Below are positions 46,101 to 58,473 of a stretch of DNA of 64,000 nt, piece after piece. Source of the stretch: Diplosphaera chodatii (lineage: Eukaryota > Chlorophyta > Trebouxiophyceae > Prasiolales > Stichococcaceae); contig JAALGY010000051.1 of assembly GCA_032358165.1 (NCBI GenBank), positions 1,116,001-1,180,000 on the forward strand. The letters are read 5' to 3'. Positions within the stretch are counted from its first letter, which is position 1. Each line of letters opens with the position of its first letter. The notes below the pieces were generated by a model. It was given only the letters and a program-made list of their open reading frames with translations, had not been told where the DNA came from and searched no databases. A program made the position numbers and the translations under genes.

Positions 46101-49100
46101 CTGGTGGAGGCGGGCAGCCCCGAAGCGCTGCAGACCTTCCTGCTCACTAAGCTGCACACGCTGGGCCCTGCCGACAAGGCACAGGTGCACCTTGTCCTTC
46201 ATAGCTGGCGCACAAGCCGACCAGCTGATAGCCCTTCACTTGGAAAGGGCGGGGATGCCAGCGCTATTCCTGTAACCTGCACAGGGTCCCATCAGGGCAT
46301 GACACCATGCAGGATGCTGCAGGCCTGCTGGGCACTGCAAGGTCACTGCCGGCAACTGAAGCAAAGGCGACTCTGACCTGCCGTCCTGCTGTGCGCAGTC
46401 CACGATGGTGGCGACGTGGCTCACGGAGCTGTACCTGGACCAGATAAACCGGGCGCTGCTGGACACCCGCGCGGGCATCGCCAGCGCCAACGCCGGCTCC
46501 GTTGAGCAGCTGGAGCAGCAGCTGCAGGTGAGGTGCTGGCCCGCTGTGCTCCTGAGGGTGAAGGGCCGCCACAACTGCCCAAAAGTGCCCTGTCTGCACA
46601 TGCTGGATGCACCCAACAAACTAACTTGAAGAGCCGGAGAGGCCATGGGTCAGCGGCTTGCTATGTGTATGCATGTGCAATGCTGCAACACAGCATGCAG
46701 CACAGATGAGCGGCATGCACTTGAAGCCCCGCGCTGCTGCAGGCCTTCCTGCAGGCCAATGTGGAGGTGGTGGACCCGGGGGTGACCGCCCACCTGCTCG
46801 CCAGCTACGGCCGCATGGACGACCTCATGCACTTTGCCTCCTACCGCAAGGTGTGCTCACAGTATGATGCTGATACTGGACCCTTACAGCATGTCCTTGT
46901 GCAAACGACCACCCTTTGCCCTATAACTCACTGCATCTCTTGTACCTCTGCTCAGACCGTTTTGTGCAAAGGGGAAGTCACCCAAGCACAAGCAAGTCAT
47001 GGAGCACGGTGCCACATGGTCGTTGCAGGACAGCGAGGCGGTGGTCGAGCATCTGGTGGCGCGCGGCGACGCGGGGCGGGCGCTGACGCTGCTGCGGCGG
47101 CCGGGCACCCCACGCGAGCTCACCTACAAGTTTGCGCCCGCGCTCATGGCCGCTGCGCCCGAGGCGACCGTCGATGCCTGGCTGCAGGCGCAGCCGCCAT
47201 TGGACCCCAGGTGCGCTGCGGTTTGAGGTAGCGCAGCATGTGCACTCTGGACAAACAACTTATTCATTCAGCTGAGCACATCAGGGCGGCTGCCAACGCA
47301 ATGCCTTCAGTCCTGCTCAGGTCGTCAATAGGTGAGGTGCTCCGCTGCTAGTGGACTCGCTTGGATTGAGGGCAACACTCGAACTAACCGCGCTGCAGGC
47401 GGCTGCTGCCGGCGCTGCTGCGGCTGGGGGAGGCGGGCGCCCCGGCGGCCACCCGCGCCCAGGCGCTGCGCTACGTGCACTTCGCGCTCGACCGCCTGCA
47501 GTGCCAGGTGCGAGTGGCGTACTCATACTGCGGAATGATGGTGTCAGCAGAGCTGCCACTCTGACAGGCTGACATGCATGCATGGATGCCATGTTCTGCG
47601 GGTGATGTACAGCCAGTGGCCGCGACACTGCATCATGCTGTGCATATGGTCATTGTTGCAACATTTGTCACAGGATGCAGCGCTGGCAGCACTGGCAGTG
47701 GCGTTGTACGCAGCAGACGGCCCGGAGGAGCGGCTGCTGGGCTACCTGCAGACGGCGCGCGATGCGCTCGGCCGACCGCTGTACGATGCCCACACAGCGC
47801 TGCGCGTGTGCCGTTCCCACGACCGTTTGCGCGTGAGGCCCCGCCGCCACCATGCCTGTCAGACAGACCCTCGGTCGTGCTGCCGAATCCTGCACCTGGC
47901 ACGGCGTCACCTGTCTCTCACACCCTCTCTGCGCCTGCGCCGGCAACAAAGCTCTCCAGCCTCTGATGTGCTGAATTCACACATGGCAGGCGTGCGTGGC
48001 GCTGCTGTGCGAGGTGGAGGCGTACGACGACGCCGTCAGCCTGGCGCTGACGTTCGACCGGGGGCTGGCGGAGGACGTGGCCCGCCGGCCGACGGACGAC
48101 AGCACCCGCCGCCAGCTGTGGCTCAACATCGCCAAGCACCTATTTGCGGGCGCCACAGAGGTATGCAGTGGGCGGCGCACACCTCCGGTGTGAAGCGCCC
48201 ACCTTGCCGTTTGACACATCGACAACAGCATCGCATGCTGTATGTCTTGACTGCCTGACTGCGCAGCACATGGATGGCGCCCTTGGATGCAGGGGGGCGA
48301 CAATCTGGGGCAGGTATCCGAGTTCCTGCGGGCAGCGGACGGCACGGTGAAGATTGAGGACGTGCTGCCACTCTTCCCGGACTTTGCGCGCATCGACGCC
48401 TTCAAGGGTATGGTCATGCGCGATGCGATCTGTCAGTAGGCTGTGCCTCCACTGCATGCACGCCCTCAAGCTGCTATGGAAGCACCCAGGCTGAAGGTCG
48501 GGCTTTCCTGCTACTGCAGGGGCACTGTGTGACGGGCTGGCAGACTACAATGCACAGATCCAGGCGCTGAAGGCTGAGATGGAGGACGCGACGCGCATTG
48601 CTGATGCCCTCAGGTCTGCGACGGACTACTGGAGCATGCTGCCGCATTTACTGTATCATCGTACTTGCAATTTTCCTACCCTCCATCGCATCATGCCTCA
48701 GAGGTGCAGTGCAGGGTGGCAGCATTTGCAGTGTGAGCGTCTAGGATGCAGATGGTGGTCAGCACCGCCCTCAAATGTTTGTGGAGTCGAATACGAATAT
48801 GGCAAGAGCTTTGGGCTGCGTGCTTGCAGGCGCGATATGGCGGCCCTGGAGCGCCGCACAGCAGCAGTGGAGCTGTCAGAGCTCTGCGCGTCCTGCGGGC
48901 GCCCGCTGTCCGAGCAGCCGCCTGCGTCTGCCGGCCCCTCAGGTGCGGGCATCAGCCGTCCGAACTCACAATATGCACGTCAGCAACGAGGTTGGCAACT
49001 GTGCCGATGATGGCAGACCCGTCTGTTTCTCGGGGCGATTGCCTGCAGGCGGCAGGGTGCTTGCTGCTGTCCCAGCATAGTCCCAGCCAGTGGCCTGTGT

Positions 49101-49624
49101 TTGGCTTGTTTGTTGCAGCAGGGCCTGCCCGAGGCACACATATGTCGCTGGGCAGAATGGATGATTGTTGGTTACTGGCCACCTGCAGGCGGCGCACTGC
49201 CACCGTGCCTGCTGTTTCCGACTGGCAACGGCTTCCACGCGGCGTGCCTGTGCAGCGAGACGGCGGCGCTGGCGGCGGCCCCCACCGCCTCCCGCATCCA
49301 CTATCTCCAGCAGACGCTTGCCCAGGTGTGCCTCTCATATCCAAGATTGCTGACACCTGACTCTCGCAAGGTACATGCATGCTCTGTGTTGCCGCATGTG
49401 CTTCATGTTTCCGCCGCGCCCAGGTCGCGGCGGCCGACCTCAAGGCGGCGCGGGTGGTGCTGGAGGACGGCAGCAGCGTGGCGGTGGAGGCGGCGGCGCA
49501 GCAGCTGGACGACCTGGTCGGCGCGGAGGATCCCTTCTGCGGGGAGGGCGTGGTGCGGCAGCTGACCCGCCCCTTCGTGGACCTGCCCACGGAGGCGGCG
49601 GAGCTGCAGTCCTGGGCCATCTGA
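43143..49624 (+). CDS. VPS18: VPS18, HOPS/CORVET tethering-complex subunit
   Basis: About 22 exons and ~1045 residues. VPS18 is a core subunit of the vacuolar/late-endosomal tethering complexes. The N-terminal propeller reads CVTVVTSRAYLLR, WPKPRTLAKLRGLPVSAAAF, VLIGTESGALHCLVMG, ALVLVATPGRLYVFLGGPG, DSFGWIAEPGVYTG and HVLVLFPHKLVALNTVSRQA. The alpha-solenoid follows: WAVHLSRRDWKSALRAARSQ, DAVSLALTFDRGLAEDVARR, LWLNIAKHLFAGATE. Then come a coiled coil and a C-terminal RING (CASCGRPLSE, LFPTGNGFHAACL, EDPFCGEGVVRQL), ending LQSWAI. Exons: 43143-43306, 43420-~43500, ~43567-43742, 43861-43953, 44128-~44242, 44452-44566, 44708-44836, 45005-45264, 45400-45568, 45712-45905, 46059-46184, 46399-46527, 46743-46850, 47029-47210, 47399-47507, 47674-47832, 47990-48160, 48293-48407, 48520-48613, 48830-48942, 49189-49325, 49424-49624. 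The exon 2/3 junction cannot be made canonical, and the RING lacks one cysteine. Confidence 0.92.
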
Positions 49625-49972
49625 CCGCGCACCGGGGCACACGCCACGCTGCGGAACCGTTGACGAGGTTGCCCGTGGCGGCCACCCACTTGCAGTACCG
49701 GGTGCAATAGTAGAGGCAGCATCTTCCACGACGATGCAGAGCAGTGCACCCTTCTGCTGGGATTGACGAAGCTGTGGGTGCAAGGGCGTGCACGCTTGTT
49801 TGCGAGAGCTGTGTGAGTTGTGGTTTACAACACGTGCCTGGATCAGCAGCATGATGTGTGATGTTCTGAAGTCTCAGCTGTGCTAGTCTGACCCAGATAA
49901 CAGTGGCAAGAGCTGTGTCTCCCCGACTCAGAAGGTCCAGATGTTCCGCCCAAAAATCTGCGACCTTGTTCT
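49625..49972. other. Convergent intergenic region
   Basis: 348 bp between the VPS18 stop and the stop of the PsbP-like gene, both 3' UTRs. Nothing further is seen. Confidence 0.4.
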
Positions 49973-51506
49973 TCATGCTGAGGAGCGGAAGGTGTCCAGC
50001 ATCTGTGGTGCCATGAAAGTTTGCAGCATAAGGGTAGGCATGTCTTGAGCAATAGCGCCTCATGGATACGTGTAAATTGCTTGCAGCACTGATGCACTGT
50101 CAGATGCTGTGCCACAAGCACCTGGCGCAGCTTCTTCTCGCTCTTGCCCCATTGCTTATCATTGGCCGCAATAGTGAAGAGCAGCAGCAGATCACCCTGC
50201 ATGTCACCATGAATGAGGGTCAGCGTGCACTCCAAGCCAGCCGTCATTGCGACACACAGCCGCACCTTCTCCCCGCATCTTTGCTTTCGGGGAGTATGAC
50301 CACACCTTGACGGTCACGCTCGAAAGTGTGTGGGGGCCCAAGCTGCCGTACGGTGCATACGCCTCATACTGGTAGTATGTGCGTCCGTTGAAGGTCTTCT
50401 TGTCGATCTTCCTCACGTCCTCCTCGTCCAGGTAGGTGCCCCTGCACATATTGCTGCCAGCGCTCAGCAGCAACCAACACATGTCCTCCGCCGCGTGCCT
50501 TAAAGGGAGCAGCATTGCTGGGCATCCGACGACCAGCTGACGGCTCTGAATCACGCATTTGTTGACCACTCACGTGATGTAGGAGCCCAAGGAGTTGAGG
50601 ATGCCCTCTGGCGTGCCCACATCCTCCAGCGGCGGGTCTGAAGCATTTGTCAGCCTGACCAGCGGCGAGACGATCACCTGCGGAAACGAACGTGCCCTAC
50701 TCGTTTGTGCGGAGTCCCGGCGCGTGACAGCCCTACTGGGCACATACATGGCAGTCACTCGCAACAGGCACATGCAGTGCAGCTCTGCTGGAAGCCAGGT
50801 GGGTAACCACCTGAGCCTTGCCCTCTGCCGGGTCGGTGAAGATGACCTCTGTCCACGGCTCCGCGCACCGCGGCTGGCAGTAGTTGCCTGACTGGATGTT
50901 CGCCACCTGCGGCCCACGTTGATTGTCTTGCTCATAGGATAGCTCTGACCCCGGCGCATGACAGCAGCTTAGCAGGAGCAGCACATGCATGGCGCATGCA
51001 GGGTGTGCACCTGGTTTTCCCGCCATGACCCTGGCAGAGCAAAGCGATAAGGGTTCTCACGGTCGACGGTGCCAGCGCGCAGAGCCTGTGGACGCAATAA
51101 TGCATGCTGAGATGCCATACCGGCAGCGGTCACTTGCACTTATGACTGACACGTGCACCACGAATGCGCATGCCATAAGGCCCACCGGTGTCTTCGATCT
51201 ATCAGGAACGAACTCGCTAAACCCCTCGATGTCCGCCTTCGGGAGGTATGTCCCAACTTGCGCCGTGTCCTTGGCAAATGCTGAAGGTGGCGCTGTGCCG
51301 CTGCCTGCCATCACACCCAGCGTGGCTGCTGCCATGCTAAGCATAGCCGTGCGTCGCGGGAGCTCCTGCACCGTCGCCCGCGCAGCGTCTGCCTGGCTGG
51401 ATGCCATCACTGTCTGACAGCACTGGTGTTGTCGTGCATGACCACGTTGCGAGGGGCTCTTGAACGCCAGCTGCGTTCCACTTACTGATCGCAGCATGCT
51501 GTTCAT
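49973..51506 (-). CDS. PsbP-domain protein of the thylakoid lumen
   Basis: Seven exons (51186-51506, 51011-51085, 50811-50906, 50574-50677, 50306-50441, 50122-50196, 49973-50002) give 278 residues. The N-terminus is a plastid transit peptide followed by a twin-arginine lumen signal: LPRRTAMLSMAAATLGVMAG (RR at 51-52), with AxA cleavage in PPSAFAKD near residue 78. The mature part is a PsbP-like fold: GFSEFVPDRSKTP, RENPYRFALPGSW, PWTEVIFTDPAEGKAQVIVS, GTPEGILNSLGSYITG, KTFNGRTYYQYEAYAP, LLLLFTIAANDKQWGKSEKK, ending MLDTFRSSA. The short last exon was chosen because it restores the usual C-terminal DTFR. PsbP-domain proteins serve photosystem assembly or oxygen evolution. The block order fits a PPD-type paralogue better than PsbP itself, but I cannot assign the subgroup. 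Confidence 0.88.
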
Positions 51507-52007
51507 GACTGCTGACGGCTGAATGGGACACCTGAACGTAGCGTGATGTGCTTGATACCTGAAAGTCTGGCATGCTGGGCGTGCAGCGCTGCATCTTGGC
51601 TTCCCTGGCTCAGGGTTTTGCCACCCCAATAAGCTAGACACCAGGGTAGGCAAGCAAGCACTTCAACAAGGACCGTTCAGGTCCAGCATCATGGTCACTG
51701 ATTTACACATCACAGCAGCAGCTACAAACGCCTGGCGACAGGTACCGAGACGTACAAATGGCTCGGCAGCGGTATGTTACAGCAGCTATGTGCGCCGAAC
51801 TAACCTGTTGCTTCCCCTCAAACAACAGTACTACAGGTTCATGCTGCGCTATAGAGGTTCAAGAGCAAGTTCCGTCTACAAACTATATGACGAAGCTTGC
51901 AGCCCGAGGTTGTGCACCACGTCGTGCAGACGTGCACAGTATTGATGTTCGTTGAATACAAATAAGCGTTATACAATGCTTTCTACATCTAACAATGTGG
52001 TCGCCGT
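51507..52007. other. Intergenic region between two tandem minus-strand genes
   Basis: 501 bp holding the PsbP-like promoter and the FAN1 3' UTR. GC is locally lower around 51690-51990. No exon-like sequence or repeat is seen. Confidence 0.4.
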
Positions 52008-55000
52008 TCAGCGCCCTTTCTTCGGCAGCGTCTCCTGCACCTTCAGGACCTCCACCTGCAGCACGTCAGGAGCTGTTCATATTGACTACAGCCCGAGGGT
52101 CAAGCAGTGCAAGTGTCACTGCATCTGTCGACGCTACATGTACACACATCACCGGGCACGCACTGGTGGCACAGCAGAGGACGGAGGCTGCCGCACCTGC
52201 AAGCCGGCGCCAGACAGTGCTGCAGCCCAGGCGCGCTGCTGCTCTGACAGCCGATCGCGGGGCCCCTTCACCTCGGACAGCTTGGCACGCCGGTCCACCG
52301 GCCGCCACAGCAGCAGGTCCGGCATGCCGCCTGCGACAGACACAGCATACCTCCTGATCTGAAGTGTGGATCATGGCTGTATATGAAACCTCCACATGGC
52401 TCTAGTATGCCTCCAACACATAGTTTGTCAAAGTGCATCATCAGGATGCCGGGGCATGCTCAACCGTTGGCCTTGAGGGCTTATGCAGTCAGAAGGAGTG
52501 CAGACTCCTGCAGACTGTCCTGTTTCGACGAGCACGTAGGCAGAAGCTATGTGACCGGCTGGTATCTAACACCTCCTGGCCACTGATGTTTTGCTACCCA
52601 TTTCCGTAGCCTGACAAGGACAGCACTTTGCACGCACCGCCCCATCCAGAGTGGTCTTGAGCCAGCAGGTGGCACAGGGCAGCAAGGCCAGTGCCGCCGA
52701 CGCAGTCTGCAATGGTGGCCAGCTCCTCCAGTGGCTGGCGCTCCCAGTTGATGCCGCGGCACACCGTGCCTTCATGCTCCGCCCACGTGTCGCGGATGAT
52801 GTCGACCGCCCGGCCTTCCCTGCAAAACGCACATGACATCAGCTTACGATTCCCTCAAGGGCCCAACACTTTCGTTGACACTCCTTCGCAGCAGCAGATG
52901 CTGCGCTTGCTCTACAGTTGTAAGCGCCACAGCCATCAACGTCCGTCAGAACCTCGCCTGATTTCCTGCAGCCGGGAGTTGATGAGCGTCTCGCGCGCCG
53001 GGAAGAAGGCGTCTGTGCCCAGATCCAACGGCCCTGATTGGAAGGGCGTCCTGAACACCTGTGTGGAAATGCAACTCCCTTGACTGCTGAACCTTACTTT
53101 GGGTGCCCACTGGACCTAGGACAGACCAAAGCCATGTTTTGCACAGGTAGGCATACCTCTGGGACGTCAGCAAACAGCACTGGCCACATCAGCAGGCCCC
53201 ATAGCGTTGCCCACACGCCGCCCTCCGAGTGCACACCTGTGACGAACCAAATGCCATGTGCGCACTGGCACCGCCAAACCTCTGTACGGTGCACCACATG
53301 TGATCTGCTGCCTTTCACGCCAGTGATCACCTTGCCAGCCGCCGCCCTCTGGTGTGGCATAGTGCTCCAGGGCCAGCTGCTCCACGGTGACCTGCTCTCC
53401 AGTTGCCCCCAGGAACTTGCTCTTCAGCCCTGCATTGACACAGCGCATGACACACTGCCGTGCATCCAACACACAGCGTGCCACATTGCAGGCCAGTTGT
53501 CAGGGTGCACCTGCTGAGGTGCTGCAGTGCCTGCCATGCGGTTCTCAGGCAAAGACACCAGGGACGCCGCTGCGGCTGAGGTACACATCACGGACGCACC
53601 AATGACGTTGGCGAGGGGCTTGGCGATGATCGTGATGACGGGCGGCTCCCACAGGGCGGTGGCGGCCCAGGGCGGGCGGCGCCAGCGCCTCGGCGGCTTG
53701 CCGAGGCGCAGCACCCGCCGCTGCAGCGCCAGCCTGTCGCCCGTCGTCACCCACTCGTCCGCAAGCGCCGCCTCCGCCAGCTGCGCAGGGAACAGGGCGC
53801 ATCACAGATGTGCAGGGCCACTTTGCTGGGATGACGGCTTAGTTCAAGCCGTCCACTGACGGCAGCATTTGAATGGTGCTGCTCAACATGAAGTGGTTTA
53901 CTTTACATGCTTGACACCACATGGTACGCTTCACATCAGCAATCAAGAGAAGAGGACATCCAACGGTAATTGTGCTCATTGCGTTCAAGAGCACCTCCAG
54001 GGCCTCCTCAACTCGGCCCATGTGCTCGTTGTCGATTGACAGGCGGGTCCACCACTCGCCACGGCGCCCCGCGCAGCACACGCCACCTGTTTATGACGTG
54101 AACACCATCGAGACTTGCGATGCAAACAGGCATGTGTGTGGTAGTCACAGCAGCCGACGCAGCTTCTGCCAGTAAGGGATGGCTGAGAGCAGGCCGATCA
54201 CATGCATCGTATGTAAATTCAACCCGTGGCCGTCAGCAAGCGGAGCCCACCCAGCAGCTGGTGCAGGTACTCAGTCGCCTGCTGGTACTTGCGCTGCTTC
54301 TCTAACAGCGACACGCCGGCGGTCGCCATCGTGGCGTACACCCACGCGGCGGAGTAGCACCGCAGGAAGGGCTGCGCGGTGCTGGAGGAGCTGCTGGCAA
54401 AGGCCGCCGCCTTGTGGCGTCCGTCCCTGATAGCCGCCCAGGCCGGACCCAGAGCGGCCTCAGCTGCCACCATGTCAGCCGCCTGACGCAGCGTGGCAGC
54501 GTCAGTCAGACATAGCAATATGAAGCGTTGTGACAAGGGCTGCACGCCACAAGTGTACTGTGTTCACTGTTGGCAACCATTCGCACCACGCAGGTGTAAC
54601 GTGGGACATGCCCACCTCAAAGGCAGCGTCAAGCACTGAAGCATGCTCCAGGGCCTCCTCATACTCCAGCATGTCCTGACGCTTCTGGAACCCAGAACTC
54701 GGTCGGTTCAACCTGCAAGCAAATCGGACATGGCACTGAGTAATTTATTCGGTGGGGGCAAGGTAGAACTCATAACAAAAACATGCATGCCTCAGCAGAT
54801 GCTTTCGCACCTGTACTGCGGATACTTGGTGATGCCCAGGTTGGTGACCAGGAAGCGAGAGAGGTCCTGGTGCTCCGACATGAAAAACAGCCGCCGCACC
54901 CGCCCCATCAGCACGCCAGCGGCCTTGGTGAGGCGGCAGCAGCTTCCCACCAGCGCTTCTAGATGCGCTGCTAGTGCCTCGGGCGCCACTGCCGGCTCCT

Positions 55001-58000
55001 GCGATACAACTACTACAAGCTTGGCGTCCAGTATGTCTCACCTTGCGAAGGCTTTCAAACGACATGCGCTGTGATGCAAACTATCAATCCACGGGCACTG
55101 TGCCTTGGGGGAAAAAAGTCGTTGTGTGGAAGCTCACTGCGCTGTTCGAAGCTGGTGACAGCAGCGTCCGGTGATACCATGCCAGCATTGCGGGCCGGTT
55201 GCTGCTGTTGCGGCTGCCAAGCTTCAGATCCAGACCAACCGCGAGAGCCTTCAGCTCTGGCACCGTCAGCATCTGCATGGTGAATGTGCTCAGCTCACCT
55301 TGCTTATTCACTGCAGTGTGCCCATAGCATGTAGGGTCGAAAGGGTGACAGCTGGGCCTACAGATGCTTCCACATGAGCAATAGCATCTTGAGATGCTTC
55401 ACCTGCACAAGCTCTGCATTATCTCCTTCAGTCGCAGCTGCAAGAAAGCCGCTGTCCGACAGCTGCTGCACAGCGGGATCGGCCTCTCCGACCTCGGGAT
55501 ACTCGAATGCAGCCTGCCGGAACCAGGGTCCCCGCCGCTGGTACAGCCGTAAGAACAGGCACTGTGCTGGCGGCGGCAGCTCCTGCAGCATTGCAGTGCA
55601 TTCTGCATCACAGGCCTGCCATGTATGCGCTGGTTGGGTAAACCCCTGCAAGGTTGCGCAATTTCCACGCTCAATTCTGATGTGCTTTTGGGCTGACAAC
55701 ACTTACATGGAATGTCTCCAGCATTGCATGCTCGTCGTTGCTGAGCAGATGGCCGTCGCAGGCCCGCACGGTGTCTGTAACAAGGCGGAAGTTTGTGCGC
55801 AGGCACTCCCCCGCCCCGCCCGGCCCCAGCCTCCTACCCTGAAGAACGAATGAGAGAACACAGTGCTAATTTGGCCGGCAGCTGGGGTCGTGATATAGCA
55901 ACTAGAGCGATGCGAATGTTATTAGATATGTAACAGGTAGCTTTCGAGGTCCACCCGGCATATACCTGGCGCCGCAGGGCATCTGCTGCAGCATCACCCG
56001 CCTTCTTCAGGTTGACGTGCAGCCGCTTCTGCTTGCGCGGCGACAGCAGCAGCATGTCGTCCGAGAAGCCGATCTGCGCATGTGAAGACCGGTTGGCAAC
56101 GGATCACAGCCAGGCCTCTCATGATGGGAGTAGATGCACAGCAGGCGGTCCCACGGATGCATACAAGCAGTGTCTCAGCCGGATGCTGCAATAGGAGATA
56201 ACGCATGCACCTGTATGCTGATGGTGATGGGGCTCGAGACGGATGTGGGCTCATCCTGCACCGTCCCGGCTGCCTCCACCATGTTGCCAACCACCAGCGG
56301 GCCTAACCACTTTGACACTTCTGCGGCCATATGGCCCAGCACCTGCATAGACGGGACGACCAGACCTCAACATTTGATTGCAAACTCCACAGGGGGTGCT
56401 GACACACACGGTGACCTCTCTGCAGCAGTCGGGTGCAGGTTTTGAACAGTGGCTGTGCCCGCCTGATTGCGGGAGCCAATGACAAGAAGCGCATTGCGGT
56501 CTCTGGTGTTGGTTGGCTCGTGCTGAATGGTGACTGGCTCGCCATCCTTGCACCTAAACATGATGACAGTTGTTGGCTAGGAATGACATGCTAGACCAAA
56601 ACCTTCAGCTGCATACGGTCTTGTACGTTGCAGTCGTGAGGCATGACACAGGCAGCAATGCTCACTCTGCCTCTGTCTGAAAGCGTCGACCAACCACGCA
56701 AGTGGTGAACGACTTGACGGTCGCAAGCGGGCTGGCACATGGGAGCACTGCTTGGCGGCTGATGACCTGCCGCTGCGGAGTGTGCATGCCGGGCTCGTCG
56801 TCTGACCCTCCTGCTGTGGTGCCAGCCGCAGCTGTTGATGCCACTGCTGCAGCGACAGGCCCACTGGGACCACCGGGCACAACAGAGCTGGGCGGTGTGC
56901 CCAACAATGAGGCATCTGCGGGAGCTGCACCATCACTTAATGGCATGGCTGGACTGCTCTGGGAGGCAGGCCTGGCATCGCATCTGCCTGCAGCCTGCGC
57001 TGTCAACAGGTCTTGCTGCCGCAGTTGCAGCATCGCATCCAGGGGTTGCGTTTCCTGGTCGAGGAGATCTGCCACTGCAGTTGAGGCTGCCGGCGCCTGT
57101 GTTGAGCCTGTGCCCAGACCACTGGGAGAGGCATGCCTTGCAGCCGCATGTGCGGTGTGCTGGACCCCATCAGTGGCCTGCTGCAGTGCAGGCAGATCTA
57201 CCTGTACCTTCGCCTGCTGTGAATTGGCAGCGGCCTTCCGTGACAGCTGCTGATTCGCCTGCTGCTGCTGATGCTGGATCTCTGGCGGCGCGCTGGTGCT
57301 GCGTGGAGCCGTCTGTTGCTGCGCGTGGTTGTGCTGCAGCATGGCCCGGCAGCGCTGCGCTGCGGCGGCGCTCGCAGAGCCAAACAGGGCCGTGACAGTG
57401 CGCTGCTTGACGCGCTTTGCTGACGCTGTCCTTGCCAGGCAGTGATCTGCAGTGTGCATGTCATCAATGTGACGACAAATGCAGGAAGAATTGTAGTGCA
57501 ACACATGCTCCAGGACTGAATGCTGATTCGGTTCAGCCAACTTGACACGGCCTGACTCACCAATGTGGCTGTTGATGGCAAAGTCACTGCCTCCCGAAAG
57601 CGCCCGGCTGCAGAGGGGGCAATACACAAGTGTGCTGCCCTCGCCTCGACCTCCTTCTGCTTCTGCACGTTCTTGTCCCGGGGTCAGCTCGCCGGGGTGT
57701 GCCGGTACGTCTGGGTTGGGCGTGACGCCATCGCTGTCCCGATGAAGACTGCGGGGTGTCGCTGCATCCGGAGGATCCGGCCGCACCCTACCCAAATCCA
57801 TTGCATGCTGGTTTTCAGCTTTGACAGCGGTTTTTGCTCTGGCAAACAGTTTGGCTGCTGCGTCGGCGGCCGCGTCCGTGCCAGCTGGCGCAGACTTGCT
57901 GGAGCTGGGCCTTGCACGCTTGGACGTTGTTGGTCCAGCAGTGGCTGCAGCCGCTGCATCTGCTTCTGCTTTGAGCCGCTTCCTGCGTGCACAGCTGGAC

Positions 58001-58053
58001 GCCACCACGGACTGGCCCAGCAGCTCCTTCAGGCTGCCTTGCCCGCGCAGCAT
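52008..58053 (-). CDS. FAN1: FAN1, Fanconi-associated structure-specific nuclease
   Basis: Twenty exons and 1179 residues: 57561-58053, 56666-57446, 56463-56553, 56211-56342, 55966-56073, 55707-55838, 55409-55615, 55138-55272, 55042-55068, 54811-54998, 54616-54712, 54251-54482, 53995-54086, 53600-53780, 53331-53429, 53157-53236, 52958-53058, 52638-52819, 52197-52330, 52008-52055. FAN1 cuts branched DNA and repairs interstrand crosslinks. Order: a UBZ-type finger (YCPLCSRALSGG...NSHI...DHCLAR, across intron 1); a HIRAN domain (ECKDGEPVTIQHEPTNTRDR, VLGHMAAEVSKWLGPLVVGN) at ~415-490; a SAP-like helix pair (MLTVPELKALAVGLDLK); TPR helices (AGVSLLEKQRKYQQATEYLH, CCAGRRGEWWTRLSIDNEHM); GVHSEGGVWATLWGLLMWPV; and the VRR-NUC catalytic core (HEGTVCRGINW, GGMPDLLLWRP, LSEVKGPRDRLSEQQRAW). 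The nuclease acidic residues and lysine are intact. Introns after 56463 and 52958 have GC donors. Confidence 0.93.
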
Positions 58054-58473
58054 CGCATACGCTTCTCACAGACCATGCATGGTGTCCGACCGTCCGACCA
58101 TGCACAGATCCGTTTGCTGCCCATGCTGCATCATCTCGGCAGCGCTACCAGATCTGAAGGGTGAGACGCAATGCCTGCACCACTTCTCAGCGCATGACGC
58201 CAGTAGCAAACGTCCAGCTCTGTTCTCATGCATTCATGAGACGGCCTCAGATTCTGATACAACCAAATGAAATCGTGCAAGCTAATGCTGTATAACCATT
58301 ACGTGCGGTTGCAAATGCCTTCTGTGCATCGCAGCACGGGCAAAGCATGCACTAGACTTCCACATCAATTGAGTAGCAACCGGTAGTCCGGTACCTCTAC
58401 AACAAAATCAAGTTTGCATCCCAGCACCACTCTTGAGGTTTCAGGATATGGCCGTATTGTGATCAAAGAAAGC
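58054..58473. other. Bidirectional promoter region of FAN1 and the TMX-like gene
   Basis: 420 bp between divergent starts. A TATAA lies at 58291-58295 on the plus strand, about 180 bp before the TMX-like ATG. No exon-like sequence is seen. Confidence 0.45.

Noticed and set aside
57565..58164. Plus-strand 199-codon frame
   Set aside because: Antisense to FAN1 exon 1; Cys/Arg-rich with no structure.
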